A DNA stretch of 64,000 nucleotides from an uncultured Tenacibaculum sp. Lineage in GTDB: Bacteria > Bacteroidota > Bacteroidia > Flavobacteriales > Flavobacteriaceae. A model generated the notes under the pieces. That model worked only from the letters and a program-made list of their open reading frames with translations. It had not been told where the DNA came from and ran no database searches. Position 1 is the stretch's first letter; each line of letters begins with the position of its first letter. Below, piece by piece: positions 47,535 through 56,547 of this stretch. The stretch spans positions 1-64,000 of the forward strand of contig CANMWK010000019.1 in NCBI GenBank assembly GCA_947501615.1, written 5' to 3'. Position numbers and translations under genes: made by a program.

Positions 47535-47570
47535 TAAAAACACATGCAATAATTGCATGTGTTTATTATT
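47535..47570 (-). terminator. Terminator after the small secreted protein gene
   Basis: Stem AAACACATGCA / TGCATGTGTTT (47538-47548 and 47554-47564), extended by AT pairs, loop ATAAT, with a minus-strand T-run beyond. It lies 20 bp past the stop at 47591 and directly before the GLPGLI start, so read-through would be partial. Confidence 0.82.
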
Positions 47571-47590
47571 TAGATCTTACAGAAAGTTTA

Positions 47591-47785
47591 CTACCCCTTA
47601 CAAGCTTGAAAAGTTGTTTCATAAAGTTGGTCAGAATCTAATTCTGATTCTTCATATAATTCCTCAGCTTCACGAACTGTATCACAAGCTTCGGCATGAT
47701 AATCTTTAAAAATCTTTGTAGTTTCTACAGCGTTCGCTGTTACGAATGCACTTAAGAAAAGTGCACATAAAATTACTTTTTTCAT
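47591..47785 (-). CDS. Small secreted acidic protein
   Basis: 64 residues. Clear signal peptide (MKKVILCALFLSAFVTANA), leaving about 45 residues that are acidic (EAEELYEESELDSD) with two cysteines (CDTVREAEE, QACKG) that could form one disulfide. I do not recognise a family. It has its own well-formed promoter and terminator, which supports it being a real, separately expressed gene upstream of the GLPGLI/barrel/thioredoxin cluster. Confidence 0.75.
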   Translation of the reverse strand: MKKVILCALFLSAFVTANAVETTKIFKDYHAEACDTVREAEELYEESELDSDQLYETTFQACKG

Positions 47786-47849
47786 AATAAAATTTACTCT
47801 AAGGTTAATTAAATAATTTAGTGAAAACTAGTTTTAATTTTTTTGCTAG

Positions 47850-47878
47850 CAAATTTATTACTAATGAAAAGTGATCAA
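47850..47878 (-). promoter_or_regulatory. Promoter of the small secreted protein gene
   Basis: Minus-strand TTG (47876-47878), 18-bp spacer, then TAAATTTG (47850-47857): both elements of the flavobacterial promoter at proper spacing. Start expected near 47845, giving a leader of about 60 nt. Confidence 0.65.
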
Positions 47879-48128
47879 TAGTTCAATAGCAATTACTCAA
47901 ATCTAGAAAAAAAAAAAAAACCTTTTTGTTAACTAAATGTTAAACGCATTCTATTATTTATTTAACAAAAAATTATTCTGACTTAATTAACTGATTTTAA
48001 AACAAATTAACATTAAATTCTCACAAAGTGTTACAAATTATTCAATAGAAAATTTAAAATGATAAGAATAATGAAAACACATAAAATTCACTAAAAACAG
48101 AAATTCGTTTTTGTTTGAGTTTTTGTTA

Positions 48129-48136
48129 TATATTTG
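48129..48136 (+). promoter_or_regulatory. -7 promoter element for the lysozyme-like gene
   Basis: TATATTTG, exact TAnnTTTG, with TTTG about 11 bp and TTTTTG about 15 bp upstream. A start near 48141 makes the in-frame TTG at 48111 impossible as a start codon. Confidence 0.6.
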
Positions 48137-48194
48137 CGCCCGCCAAATAGAAAGTATATTAATTATCAGAAATTTAACTCTAACATTAGTTAGT

Positions 48195-48746
48195 ATGACT
48201 TTGATAAGTTTTACTACGAAAAAGATTGAAAAAAAAGAATTAGAAGAAAAAACTACACCTATTAACTATAAAATAACATCTGATATTTTAAAGTTAGAAA
48301 AAAACTTTGTTGGTTTTAAAGAAGCTCTTGCTTTTAAAGAATCTCAAGGAAAATACTACATCATAAATAAACATGGGTATTTAGGAAAATATCAATTCGG
48401 GAAAGGTACTTTACGTCGATTTAAAATTTATGATGCTCAGAAATTCTTAAAAAATCCTGCTTTACAAGAGAAAGCATTCACTGCATTATGTAAAGTAAAT
48501 AAATGGATATTACGAAGAGACATTTCACGCTTCATCGGAAAAAAAATAAACGGAGTTACCATAACTGAATCAGGAATTATAGCTTCAGCACATTTAGCAG
48601 GTGCAGGAAATGTAAAAAAATTCTTACGCTCTTTTGGTAAATTCCAATTTAAAGATGCATTTGGAACTTCTATCTTAAGTTATATGAAGAAGTTTGCTGG
48701 TTATGATTTATCATATATTACAGCTGACAAAAAAGCAACAGTATAG
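48195..48746 (+). CDS. Lysozyme-like/transglycosylase-like protein
   Basis: 183 residues from the first ATG after the promoter (48195). The fold signature is lysozyme-like: FKEALAFKESQGKYYIINKHGYLGKYQFG, with a Glu in KES as the candidate catalytic acid, and a later SGIIASAHLAGAGNV. Such proteins cut or bind peptidoglycan. The codons before the ATG read hydrophobic (ILIIRNLTLTLVS), like the front half of a signal peptide, but offer only ATT/ATC/ATA as starts, so export is uncertain. Stands alone, convergent with the rsmI-like gene. Confidence 0.7.
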   Translation: MTLISFTTKKIEKKELEEKTTPINYKITSDILKLEKNFVGFKEALAFKESQGKYYIINKHGYLGKYQFGKGTLRRFKIYDAQKFLKNPALQEKAFTALCKVNKWILRRDISRFIGKKINGVTITESGIIASAHLAGAGNVKKFLRSFGKFQFKDAFGTSILSYMKKFAGYDLSYITADKKATV

Positions 48747-48764
48747 AAAAAAACCACCTTTTAT

Positions 48765-48788
48765 AGCCATTAGCTTTTGGCTTTTTTT
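48765..48788 (+). terminator. Terminator of the lysozyme-like gene
   Basis: Short stem AGCCA (48765-48769) / TGGCT (48778-48782) and a seven-T run that overlaps the stop codon of the convergent rsmI-like gene. Weak stem, but good T-tract. Confidence 0.5.
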
Positions 48789-49491
48789 AAGCTTGAATAA
48801 TAAAAATAGCTGGTCTTTTATGTAAATCTACCTGCTCTGTTTTCCATTTATGCATAGGAAACGTTTTAATATATTCGGAAGGTAAAGAAATATCACAAGC
48901 TACACACAATTCAGTATTCGATTGTAGTGTAGCTTTTAAATCTTCCAGCATTTTGTTATTTCTATACGGAGTTTCTATAAACAATTGAGATTGCTCTTTA
49001 TCTCTAGATAACTTTTCTAGTTCTTTAATTTTTCTTTTTCTGTCTGATTTATCAATTGGTAAATATCCATTGAAGGCAAAATTTTGACCATTTAACCCTG
49101 AAGACATTATTGCCATAAGAATAGACGAAGGTCCAACTAAAGGAATGACTTGAATTCCTTTTTCATGAGCTTGTTTTATAACCGTAGCTCCAGGATCAGC
49201 AACTCCAGGCACACCTGCCTCTGACAAAATTCCAACAGAAATTCCTTGATTACAAACATCTAGATAATTCCTTGTTTCTAATTCATGAGAATATTTATCA
49301 ATCGTCATAAAGTTTAATGATGATTGTGCTTTATTAGGAGTAATTCTTTTTATATAACGTCTAGCTGTTTTTTCATTTTCGACAATAAAATAATCTAACC
49401 GTTCAATAACCTTTTTTACTGAAATAGGCATTACCTCTAAAGGTTCAGTATCTCCAAGTGTAGTTGGAATCAAATATAGTTTACCCAGCAT
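48787..49491 (-). CDS. RsmI-like SAM-dependent methyltransferase
   Basis: 234 residues, tetrapyrrole-methylase fold. LYLIPTTLGDTEP at the start, GILSEAGVPGVADPGA and IPLVGPSSILMAIMSSGLNGQNFAFNGYLP match RsmI (2'-O-methylation of C1402 in 16S rRNA), but the protein is about 50 residues shorter at the end and drops the RsmI TPIGNL opening. Bacteroidota often carry this short sister form beside a full RsmI, so its substrate is uncertain. Its ATG shares one base with the phosphatase stop. Confidence 0.82.
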   Translation of the reverse strand: MLGKLYLIPTTLGDTEPLEVMPISVKKVIERLDYFIVENEKTARRYIKRITPNKAQSSLNFMTIDKYSHELETRNYLDVCNQGISVGILSEAGVPGVADPGATVIKQAHEKGIQVIPLVGPSSILMAIMSSGLNGQNFAFNGYLPIDKSDRKRKIKELEKLSRDKEQSQLFIETPYRNNKMLEDLKATLQSNTELCVACDISLPSEYIKTFPMHKWKTEQVDLHKRPAIFIIQA

Positions 49492-49940
49492 TAGTTGTTT
49501 ATTTTAGAAGCTATAATCTCACATGCTTCTTCAAGCATATTGTATACATTAACAAATCCTTTATCTCCTCCATAATAAGGATCTGGCACATTCAAATTTT
49601 CATTCGGGAAAGATACATTCAATATCATTTTCACCTTGCTTTTATCATCATCATTCCTTGACAAATACAAGATGTCATCATAATTACTACGATCCATCGC
49701 ATAAATTACATCAAAAGCATCAAAATCTTTAACAGTAAACTTTCTTGATCTTTGGTCTCTAATATCTAAACCGTGTAATCTAGCCACCTCAATTGATCTT
49801 TTATCAGGTAATTCTCCACCATGATGCCCAGAAGTACCAGCAGAATCTACTAAATGCTCCGCATCTAGTTTAGACTTTAATATCCCTTCTGCTAATGGTG
49901 AACGGCAAATATTACCCAAACAAACCATTAGTATTTTCAT
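49491..49940 (-). CDS. Low-molecular-weight protein tyrosine phosphatase
   Basis: 149 residues. Phosphate loop CLGNICRS (Cys-x5-Arg-Ser) at residues 7-14 and the general-acid Asp in NVPDPYYGG. Dephosphorylates phosphotyrosine on proteins; in bacteria often tied to capsule kinases, though none is nearby. Second gene in dnaA-ptp-rsmI-like, 10 bp after dnaA. Confidence 0.93.
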   Translation of the reverse strand: MKILMVCLGNICRSPLAEGILKSKLDAEHLVDSAGTSGHHGGELPDKRSIEVARLHGLDIRDQRSRKFTVKDFDAFDVIYAMDRSNYDDILYLSRNDDDKSKVKMILNVSFPNENLNVPDPYYGGDKGFVNVYNMLEEACEIIASKINN

Positions 49941-49950
49941 TATAAAATTA

Positions 49951-51375
49951 TTAGAATGTTAATTTCTTCGTTAAGTCTTCAACATATTTTCTAAACTGCT
50001 TATCAGTTTCTGTTAGGTTATCAACAGTTTTACAAGCGTGTAATACTGTAGCATGATCTCTTTGACCAATTTGACTCCCAATACTTGCGAGCGATGATTT
50101 TGTCATCCTTTTTGCAAAATACATGGCTAACTGTCTCGCTTGTACTATATGTCTTTTTCTAGTTTTAGACTGTAAAGTTGCGACATCCATATCAAAATAT
50201 TTTGATACTACTTTCTGAATATAATCTATAGAAACTTCCTTTTTTGTGTTCTTTACAAACTTATCAACAATCTGTCGAGCTAAATCTAAAGTAAATTCTC
50301 TACGATTAAACGAAGCTTGAGCAATCATGGAAATAATAACTCCTTCCAATTCTCTTACATTCGTCTTTACATTTTTAGCTATGTATTCCATTATATCTTC
50401 AGGCATTTCTACACCATCCCTAAATAATTTCTTTTGTAGTATAGAAATACGTGTTTCGTAATCTGGACTTTGCAATTCTGCTGAAAGCCCCCATTTGAAA
50501 CGAGATAACAAACGCTGTTCTATGTCTTGCATATCAACAGGTGCCTTATCTGAAGTAAGGATTACTTGCTTGCCATTCTGATGTAAATGATTAAAAATAT
50601 GGAAGAAAACATCTTGTGTTCCTGCTTTACCAGATAAAAACTGAACATCATCTATAATTAATACATCAATCATTTGATAAAAATGAATAAAATCATTTCT
50701 AGTATTAGACTTTACAGAATCAATAAACTGCTGTGTAAATTTCTCTGAAGAAATATACAATACTGTTTTATCTGGATATTTATCTTTAATATCTACTCCA
50801 ATAGCATGTGCTAAATGAGTTTTACCTAAACCTACTCCACCATATATTAATAATGGATTAAAAGAAGTTCCTCCAGGCTTATTCGCTACTGCCATTCCAG
50901 CAGACCTTGCTAACCTATTAGAATCTCCTTCTACAAAATTATCAAAATTATAATTTGGGTTTAACTGTGACTCTATTTTTACCTTTTGTAAACCAGGAAT
51001 TACAAAAGGATTTTTAAGCTCTCTTTTAGCTTCTAAAGGTACTGTTACTTTTTGCGGTTTAAGAGGATTTCTGTTTGCACTTGGAATTTTAACAATTTTA
51101 GGATTATTGCTACTATATGTATTCTCCATGCGAACATCATAAATTAATTTTGCATGCTCACCTAATTCACGAACTAAAGCAACACGCAATAATTTAATGT
51201 AATGTTCTTCTAACCATTCATAAAAGAATTTGCTAGGAACCTGAATTGTCAATGCCTCTCCTGATAATTTCACAGGTTTTATAGGCTCAAACCAAGTTTT
51301 AAAGGCTTGCGGCTTGATGTTGTCCTTAATAAAAGACAGGCAATTTAACCATACTAATTCAGCTGTTTTGTTCAT
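49951..51375 (-). CDS. dnaA: Chromosomal replication initiator DnaA
   Basis: 474 residues. Domain I (1-85), AAA+ domain III with Walker A YGGVGLGKTHLAHAIG and Walker B IDVLIIDDVQF, and domain IV with the DnaA-box-binding motif GQRDHATVLHACKTV. Initiates replication at oriC. First gene of a three-gene operon. The region upstream to 51529 has one near-consensus DnaA box but no cluster, so oriC is not shown here. Confidence 0.97.
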   Translation of the reverse strand: MNKTAELVWLNCLSFIKDNIKPQAFKTWFEPIKPVKLSGEALTIQVPSKFFYEWLEEHYIKLLRVALVRELGEHAKLIYDVRMENTYSSNNPKIVKIPSANRNPLKPQKVTVPLEAKRELKNPFVIPGLQKVKIESQLNPNYNFDNFVEGDSNRLARSAGMAVANKPGGTSFNPLLIYGGVGLGKTHLAHAIGVDIKDKYPDKTVLYISSEKFTQQFIDSVKSNTRNDFIHFYQMIDVLIIDDVQFLSGKAGTQDVFFHIFNHLHQNGKQVILTSDKAPVDMQDIEQRLLSRFKWGLSAELQSPDYETRISILQKKLFRDGVEMPEDIMEYIAKNVKTNVRELEGVIISMIAQASFNRREFTLDLARQIVDKFVKNTKKEVSIDYIQKVVSKYFDMDVATLQSKTRKRHIVQARQLAMYFAKRMTKSSLASIGSQIGQRDHATVLHACKTVDNLTETDKQFRKYVEDLTKKLTF

Positions 51376-51463
51376 GTAAGCTATTCAGAAATTTTTTGTT
51401 TTACACTAAAAAATAAGTGCAAAAAATGATGTTAAAAATCCTTCTATTTGGGACGAACAAAAG

Positions 51464-51472
51464 TGTGAATAA
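51464..51472 (+). promoter_or_regulatory. Single near-consensus DnaA box upstream of dnaA
   Basis: TGTGAATAA differs by one base from TGTGGATAA, 89 bp upstream of the dnaA ATG. A lone box may serve autoregulation; it could also be chance in AT-rich DNA. Confidence 0.3.
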
Positions 51473-51529
51473 ATTTCAGTAAAAAAAAATCAAAATGGTA
51501 TTGATTTTTATTTTTTTTTTATGTAAGAT

Positions 51530-51952
51530 TTGATCTTAAAATTACATATTATTTTGCCTGAACATTATTCAAACATTAGAGTCCGATACGCCGAAACAGA
51601 TCAAATGGGGGTTGTTTATCACGGTAATTATGCGCAATATTTTGAAATTGGTAGAACAGAATGGCTTCGCTCTCTGGGGGTGAGCTACAAAAGTATGGAA
51701 AAAAACGGAGTTATGCTCCCTGTTATTTCTTTAAATTGTAGTTTCAAAAAATCAGCTTTATATGACGATCAGTTAACTGTAAAAACTATTTTAAGAAAAA
51801 AACCTGCTGTTAAAATCGAATTCGACTATGAGATAACGAATCAAAATCAAGAATTATTATGTACAGGTAGTGCAACTTTAGCTTTTATTGACATAAAAAC
51901 TAAAAAACCTACTCGCTGCCCAGCATACATATTAGATAAACTTGATTTTTAA
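51530..51952 (+). CDS. Acyl-CoA thioesterase, YbgC/4HBT type
   Basis: 140 residues from TTG 51530; a second in-frame TTG at 51554 (LPEHYSN) would give 132 and fits the family start better. Hotdog fold with the catalytic RYAETDQMGVVYHGNYAQYFE (Asp in TDQMG) and the SLNCSFKKSALYDD strand. Hydrolyses acyl-CoAs; substrate length unknown. No ATG lies upstream of the catalytic motif, so a TTG start is needed. Followed by the cobalamin adenosyltransferase gene after 20 bp. Confidence 0.88.
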   Translation: MILKLHIILPEHYSNIRVRYAETDQMGVVYHGNYAQYFEIGRTEWLRSLGVSYKSMEKNGVMLPVISLNCSFKKSALYDDQLTVKTILRKKPAVKIEFDYEITNQNQELLCTGSATLAFIDIKTKKPTRCPAYILDKLDF

Positions 51953-51972
51953 AAACTAAAACAAACTATAGA

Positions 51973-52545
51973 ATGAAAATATATACTAAAACTGGTGATA
52001 AGGGTACTACCGCATTATTTGGAGGAACTCGAGTTCCTAAAAATCATTTACGGATTGAAAGTTATGGTACCGTTGATGAATTGAATTCTTACATTGGATT
52101 AATCAGAGATCAAGATATAGATGATTTAACAAAAAACTCTTTAATAAAAATTCAAAATGAACTCTTTACTGTTGGAGCCATGCTTGCTACTCCACCAGAA
52201 AAAGAAACATTAAAAAATGGCAAAGAGCGTTTGAATATCCCAAAAATAGATGATGAGGCAATTCAATTTTTAGAAAACGAAATGGACAACATGAACAATG
52301 AACTCCCGCAAATGACGCATTTCATTTTACCAGGCGGACATCAAACCGTGTCATTCTGTCATATTTCTCGTTGTGTTTGTAGGCGCGTAGAGCGCTTATC
52401 TGTGGCTTTAAGTCATGAAGATCATGTAAATTCTAACGTTTTAATGTATTTAAACCGACTATCTGACTACCTTTTTGTGTTGGCACGGAAGTTGTCCAAA
52501 GATGTAAAAGCTGATGAGGTTAAATGGATACCTAAAAAGCTATAG
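51973..52545 (+). CDS. ATP:cob(I)alamin adenosyltransferase, PduO type
   Basis: 190 residues. KIYTKTGDKGTTALFGGTRVPK binds ATP at the N-terminus, and RCVCRRVERLSVALSHED supplies the salt-bridging Arg pair; VLMYLNRLSDYLFVLAR closes the fold. Makes adenosylcobalamin, cofactor for enzymes such as methylmalonyl-CoA mutase. Co-oriented with the thioesterase gene. Confidence 0.94.
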   Translation: MKIYTKTGDKGTTALFGGTRVPKNHLRIESYGTVDELNSYIGLIRDQDIDDLTKNSLIKIQNELFTVGAMLATPPEKETLKNGKERLNIPKIDDEAIQFLENEMDNMNNELPQMTHFILPGGHQTVSFCHISRCVCRRVERLSVALSHEDHVNSNVLMYLNRLSDYLFVLARKLSKDVKADEVKWIPKKL

Positions 52546-52590
52546 AAAAAGTTCTTTGTTTTATTATTTTTCAAATTTTTAAGAAAAAAC

Positions 52591-52620
52591 TTGACTTTTT
52601 CAGTTTAAATTTTATTTTTG
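52591..52620 (+). promoter_or_regulatory. Promoter of the DUF2795 gene
   Basis: TTG at 52591-52593, 19-bp spacer, TATTTTTG at 52613-52620: a full match to TTG-N17..23-TAnnTTTG. Start expected near 52626, 20 nt before the ATG. This is the best promoter in the window. Confidence 0.75.
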
Positions 52621-52645
52621 CAGAAAACTAAAAACAGATTTAGAA

Positions 52646-52867
52646 ATGTATTGGACACTTGAATTAGCATCTTATTTGGCTGATGCGCCTTGGCCAGCAA
52701 CTAAAGACGAATTAATTGATTATGCGATTCGTACTGGTGCTCCATTAGAGGTAGTAGAGAATTTACAAGATATTGAAGATGAAGGTGAAGTATATGACTC
52801 TATCATTGAGATTTGGCCAGATTACCCAACCGAGGAAGATTATCTTTGGAATGAAGATGAATATTAG
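52646..52867 (+). CDS. DUF2795 small acidic protein
   Basis: 73 residues. MYWTLELASYLADAPWPATKDELIDYAIRTG matches DUF2795, a small conserved Bacteroidota protein with a helical core and a Trp/Asp/Glu-rich tail (YPTEEDYLWNEDEY). No known function; no signal peptide. It has its own strong promoter and terminator immediately before secA, a conserved adjacency. Confidence 0.9.
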   Translation: MYWTLELASYLADAPWPATKDELIDYAIRTGAPLEVVENLQDIEDEGEVYDSIIEIWPDYPTEEDYLWNEDEY

Positions 52868-52885
52868 CACAAAACAATAAAACTT

Positions 52886-52911
52886 AAAAGTCTCTCACGA
52901 GGCTTTTTTTT
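52886..52911 (+). terminator. Terminator after the DUF2795 gene
   Basis: Stem AAAAGTCTC (52886-52894) / GAGGCTTTT (52899-52907) with one G-U pair, loop TCAC, then T-run. Separates the DUF2795 gene from secA. Confidence 0.82.
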
Positions 52912-52979
52912 TGCTTACTTTTAAGCAATTTATAATCAACTTATAAATAGAAGTATAAACTTCTTTTAAAACACATAAA

Positions 52980-55900
52980 ATGAGCATTTTAAACTCTATT
53001 ATAAAGGTTTTTGTTGGAGACAAACAACAGAAAGATTTAAAAAAGTTACAGCCTATTATCGATGATGTTAAGGCTTTTGAAGGCGATTTATCTAAATTAA
53101 CTCATGATGAATTAAGAGCTAAAACATTAGCTTTTAAAGCTAAAATAAGTGAGGCTACACAATCTTTTGAGGATCAAATAGCTGAGTTAGAACAAGAAGC
53201 AAAAACAGCTGACATCGATCGACAAGAAGAAATTTATACTCAAGTTGATAAACTAAAGGATGAAGCATATGAAGCTTCTGAACAAGTGTTAAACGATATC
53301 ATGTCTGAAGCTTTTGCAGTCGTTAAAGAAACTGCAAAACGTTTTACTACAAATGAGCAAATAGAAGTTAATGCTACTGCTTTTGACAGGGAACTTTCAG
53401 CAACAAGAGAACATGTTATTTTAGAAGATAATAAAGCGATTTGGGAAAACACTTGGGATGCTTCTGGAAAAGAAGTAACATGGGATATGATTCACTATGA
53501 TGTACAATTAATAGGTGGTTCTGTTTTACATGGCGGTAAGATTGCTGAAATGATGACTGGAGAAGGTAAAACTTTAGTTTCTACTTTACCGGTTTATTTA
53601 AATGCTTTAACAGGAAAAGGTGTACACGTAGTAACAGTGAATGATTACTTAGCGAAACGTGACCGTGCTTGGATGGCTCCTATATTTGAATTCCATGGAT
53701 TGTCTACAGATTGTATTGATTTCCATCAACCAAATTCAGAAGCAAGAAGAAAAGCTTATAATGCAGATATTACGTATGGAACAAACAATGAGTTTGGTTT
53801 CGATTATTTACGTGATAATATGGCTTCTTCAAAAGAAGATTTAGTACAACGTGCTCCTAATTATGCTATTATTGATGAGGTTGATTCTGTTTTAATTGAT
53901 GATGCTCGTACTCCTTTAATTATATCTGGACCAATTCCTCAAGGTGATATCCATGAATTTAATGAATTAAAACCTCTAGTTTCTGATCTTGTATCTCTTC
54001 AAAGCAAATATTTAGTTGGAGTTTTATCTGAAGCTAAAAGACTTCTTAAGGAAGGTGATACTAAAGAAGGTGGTTTTTTGTTATTAAGAGTTTACAGAGG
54101 TCTACCTAAAAACAAAGCGTTAATTAAATTTTTATCGCAAGAAGGGATCAGACAAATTCTTCAGAAAACTGAAAACTTCTACATGCAGGACAATAATAAA
54201 TTAATGCCTGAAGTAGATGCTGAATTATGGTTTACTATTGAAGAAAAGAATAATCAAATTAATTTAACTGATAAAGGTGTTGGTCATTTATCTGACAAAA
54301 CCCAAAATGATACTTTTTTCGTTTTACCTGATATTAGCATCAAAATAAACGAAATTGAAAAAGCTGAAACTACACCACAAGAAAAAGCAGAGCTTAAAGA
54401 AGAATTATATAGAGATTTTAGCGTAAAGAGCGAACGTATTCATACCATGAATCAGCTTTTAAAAGCTTATACTTTATTTGAAAAGGATGTTGAATATGTA
54501 GTGGTAGATAATAAAGTTATGATTGTTGATGAACAAACGGGACGTATTATGGATGGTCGCCGTTATTCTGATGGATTACACCAAGCAATTGAAGCAAAAG
54601 AGAGTGTAAAAATTGAAGATGCTACACAAACCTTTGCTACAGTAACATTACAGAACTACTTCAGAATGTACCGAAAATTATCAGGTATGACAGGTACCGC
54701 GGTAACTGAAGCTGGTGAGTTTTGGGAAATTTACAAATTAGATGTTGTTGAAATCCCAACAAACAAACCAATAGCACGAGACGATAGAGAAGATATTTTA
54801 TACAAAACTACTCGTGAAAAATATAATGCAGTTATTGATGAGGTTGTAAAATTAGTTGAAGAAAAAAGACCTGTATTAGTAGGTACAACTTCTGTCGAAA
54901 TTTCTGAATTATTAGGTAGAATGCTTAAAATGCGAAAAATATCACACAACATATTAAACGCAAAATTACATAAGAAAGAAGCAGATGTTGTTGCTGAAGC
55001 TGGAAAACCTGGTCAGGTAACTATTGCAACGAATATGGCGGGTCGTGGTACAGATATTAAACTTTCTGATGAAGTAAAAGCTGCTGGTGGTTTAGCTATT
55101 ATTGGTACCGAACGTCACGATTCTCGTCGTGTAGATCGTCAGTTACGTGGTCGTGCTGGTCGTCAAGGAGATGTTGGTTCTTCTCAATTCTTTGTAGCTT
55201 TAGATGATAACTTAATGCGTTTATTTGGTTCTGATAAAATAGCTAAATGGATGGATTTCTTAGGTTTAAAAGACGGTGAAGAAATTCAAGATAAACGAAT
55301 TACCAAATCTATAGAAAGAGCACAGAAAAAAGTAGAAGAAAACAACTTTGGTATTCGTAAACGTTTATTAGAATATGATGATGTAATGAATGCACAACGT
55401 GAATTTGTATACAAACGTCGTCGCCATGCATTAGATGGAAAACGTTTACAAATTGATATCGCAAATATGATTTATGATACTTGTGATGCTGTTGTTCGTC
55501 AAAACAAATTAACAAATGACTTTCAGAATTTTGAGTTCGAATTAATTCGTTTCTCGTCGATGACTTCTCCTTTTTCTGAAGAAGACTTCAACAATAAACC
55601 AGAACAAGAATTAATTGATGATTTATATAAAATCGTTACTGAAAACTATAAAGCAGATGCAGATAGAAACGCGACTCAAGTGTATCCTGTCATCAAAAAT
55701 GTTTTTGAAAACGAAGGTGATCGTTACGAGCGTATTGTAGTTCCTTTCACAGATGGAACAAAAACATTACGCGTGGTAACTAATTTAAAGGATGCTTATG
55801 AATCTGAAGGTAAATCGCTAGTTAACGATTTTGAAAAAAACATCACATTAGCAATAATCGATGAAAACTGGAAAGATCATTTACGTAAAATGGATGAATT

Positions 55901-56333
55901 AAAGCAAACTGTTCAGAATGCTACTTATGAACAAAAAGATCCATTATTAGTATACAAATTTGAGGCTTTCGAATTATTTCAAAAAACAATTGATAAAGTA
56001 AATAAAGAGGTATTGTCTTTCTTATTTAAAGGAAAACTTCCACAAGAAGATGAATCTCAAATTTCAGAAGCTCAGGAGCAAAAAAGAGAAAAGTTAGACT
56101 TACGCAAAGATGAAGTTCAAAACTCTACACAAAGAGCATTTGATAATGCACGTCAACAACAAACTCAAGAACAACCACAAGTAGTAGAAACTGTTGTTCG
56201 AGAACAACCTAAAATTGGTCGTAACGAAAGAGTTACCATCAAGAATGTAATGTCTGGGGAAGAGAAAGAAGTTAAATATAAACAAGCAATTCCTTTATTA
56301 GAACAAGGTACTTGGGTATTGTATAACAAATAA
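52980..56333 (+). CDS. secA: Preprotein translocase ATPase SecA
   Basis: 1117 residues, long even for SecA (E. coli 901). Walker A MTGEGKT near residue 192, Walker B IIDEVDSVLIDDARTPL, NBD2 GTDIKLSDE and GRAGRQGDVGSS. An insertion of about 100 residues lies between the DEVD helicase part and the second domain (about 320-460), and the C-terminus ends EQGTWVLYNK with no zinc-binding Cys/His cluster; both are usual in Bacteroidota. Drives Sec export at the inner membrane. Monocistronic, flanked by terminators. Confidence 0.97.
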   Translation: MSILNSIIKVFVGDKQQKDLKKLQPIIDDVKAFEGDLSKLTHDELRAKTLAFKAKISEATQSFEDQIAELEQEAKTADIDRQEEIYTQVDKLKDEAYEASEQVLNDIMSEAFAVVKETAKRFTTNEQIEVNATAFDRELSATREHVILEDNKAIWENTWDASGKEVTWDMIHYDVQLIGGSVLHGGKIAEMMTGEGKTLVSTLPVYLNALTGKGVHVVTVNDYLAKRDRAWMAPIFEFHGLSTDCIDFHQPNSEARRKAYNADITYGTNNEFGFDYLRDNMASSKEDLVQRAPNYAIIDEVDSVLIDDARTPLIISGPIPQGDIHEFNELKPLVSDLVSLQSKYLVGVLSEAKRLLKEGDTKEGGFLLLRVYRGLPKNKALIKFLSQEGIRQILQKTENFYMQDNNKLMPEVDAELWFTIEEKNNQINLTDKGVGHLSDKTQNDTFFVLPDISIKINEIEKAETTPQEKAELKEELYRDFSVKSERIHTMNQLLKAYTLFEKDVEYVVVDNKVMIVDEQTGRIMDGRRYSDGLHQAIEAKESVKIEDATQTFATVTLQNYFRMYRKLSGMTGTAVTEAGEFWEIYKLDVVEIPTNKPIARDDREDILYKTTREKYNAVIDEVVKLVEEKRPVLVGTTSVEISELLGRMLKMRKISHNILNAKLHKKEADVVAEAGKPGQVTIATNMAGRGTDIKLSDEVKAAGGLAIIGTERHDSRRVDRQLRGRAGRQGDVGSSQFFVALDDNLMRLFGSDKIAKWMDFLGLKDGEEIQDKRITKSIERAQKKVEENNFGIRKRLLEYDDVMNAQREFVYKRRRHALDGKRLQIDIANMIYDTCDAVVRQNKLTNDFQNFEFELIRFSSMTSPFSEEDFNNKPEQELIDDLYKIVTENYKADADRNATQVYPVIKNVFENEGDRYERIVVPFTDGTKTLRVVTNLKDAYESEGKSLVNDFEKNITLAIIDENWKDHLRKMDELKQTVQNATYEQKDPLLVYKFEAFELFQKTIDKVNKEVLSFLFKGKLPQEDESQISEAQEQKREKLDLRKDEVQNSTQRAFDNARQQQTQEQPQVVETVVREQPKIGRNERVTIKNVMSGEEKEVKYKQAIPLLEQGTWVLYNK

Positions 56334-56354
56334 AGAAAGTAATATATACATCAT

Positions 56355-56388
56355 AAAAAACACAGAAGGAACACTTCTGTGTTTTTTT
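56355..56388 (+). terminator. Terminator of secA
   Basis: 14-bp stem AAAAAACACAGAAG (56355-56368) / CTTCTGTGTTTTTT (56374-56387), loop GAACA, with T-run, 21 bp past the secA stop. Confidence 0.9.
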
Positions 56389-56547
56389 GTTTACAGTAAC
56401 TTTACAATGTTTACTTTATTTTCAACTTCGACTAACAATCATTTAATTAAGAGTTTACGATTTAACCGCACTTCATCTATACATTAGTACAAATTAATTG
56501 AACCTCTTCTCTATCCTATCAATACAGAAGATTAGTCAAACTTTAAG

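Larger units (their letters stand above)
47786..48194. other. Divergent intergenic region, 409 bp
   Basis: Contains the two promoters noted at 47850-47878 and 48129-48136 and an A-run of 14 (about 47907-47920). Very AT-rich. No further hairpin or ORF is convincing. Confidence 0.6.

Noticed and set aside
47518..47709. 63-codon plus-strand frame
   Set aside because: Antisense to the small secreted protein and its terminator, with no family features.
51376..51529. oriC beside dnaA
   Set aside because: Only one near-consensus DnaA box is seen, no cluster and no unwinding-element pattern beyond general AT-richness.
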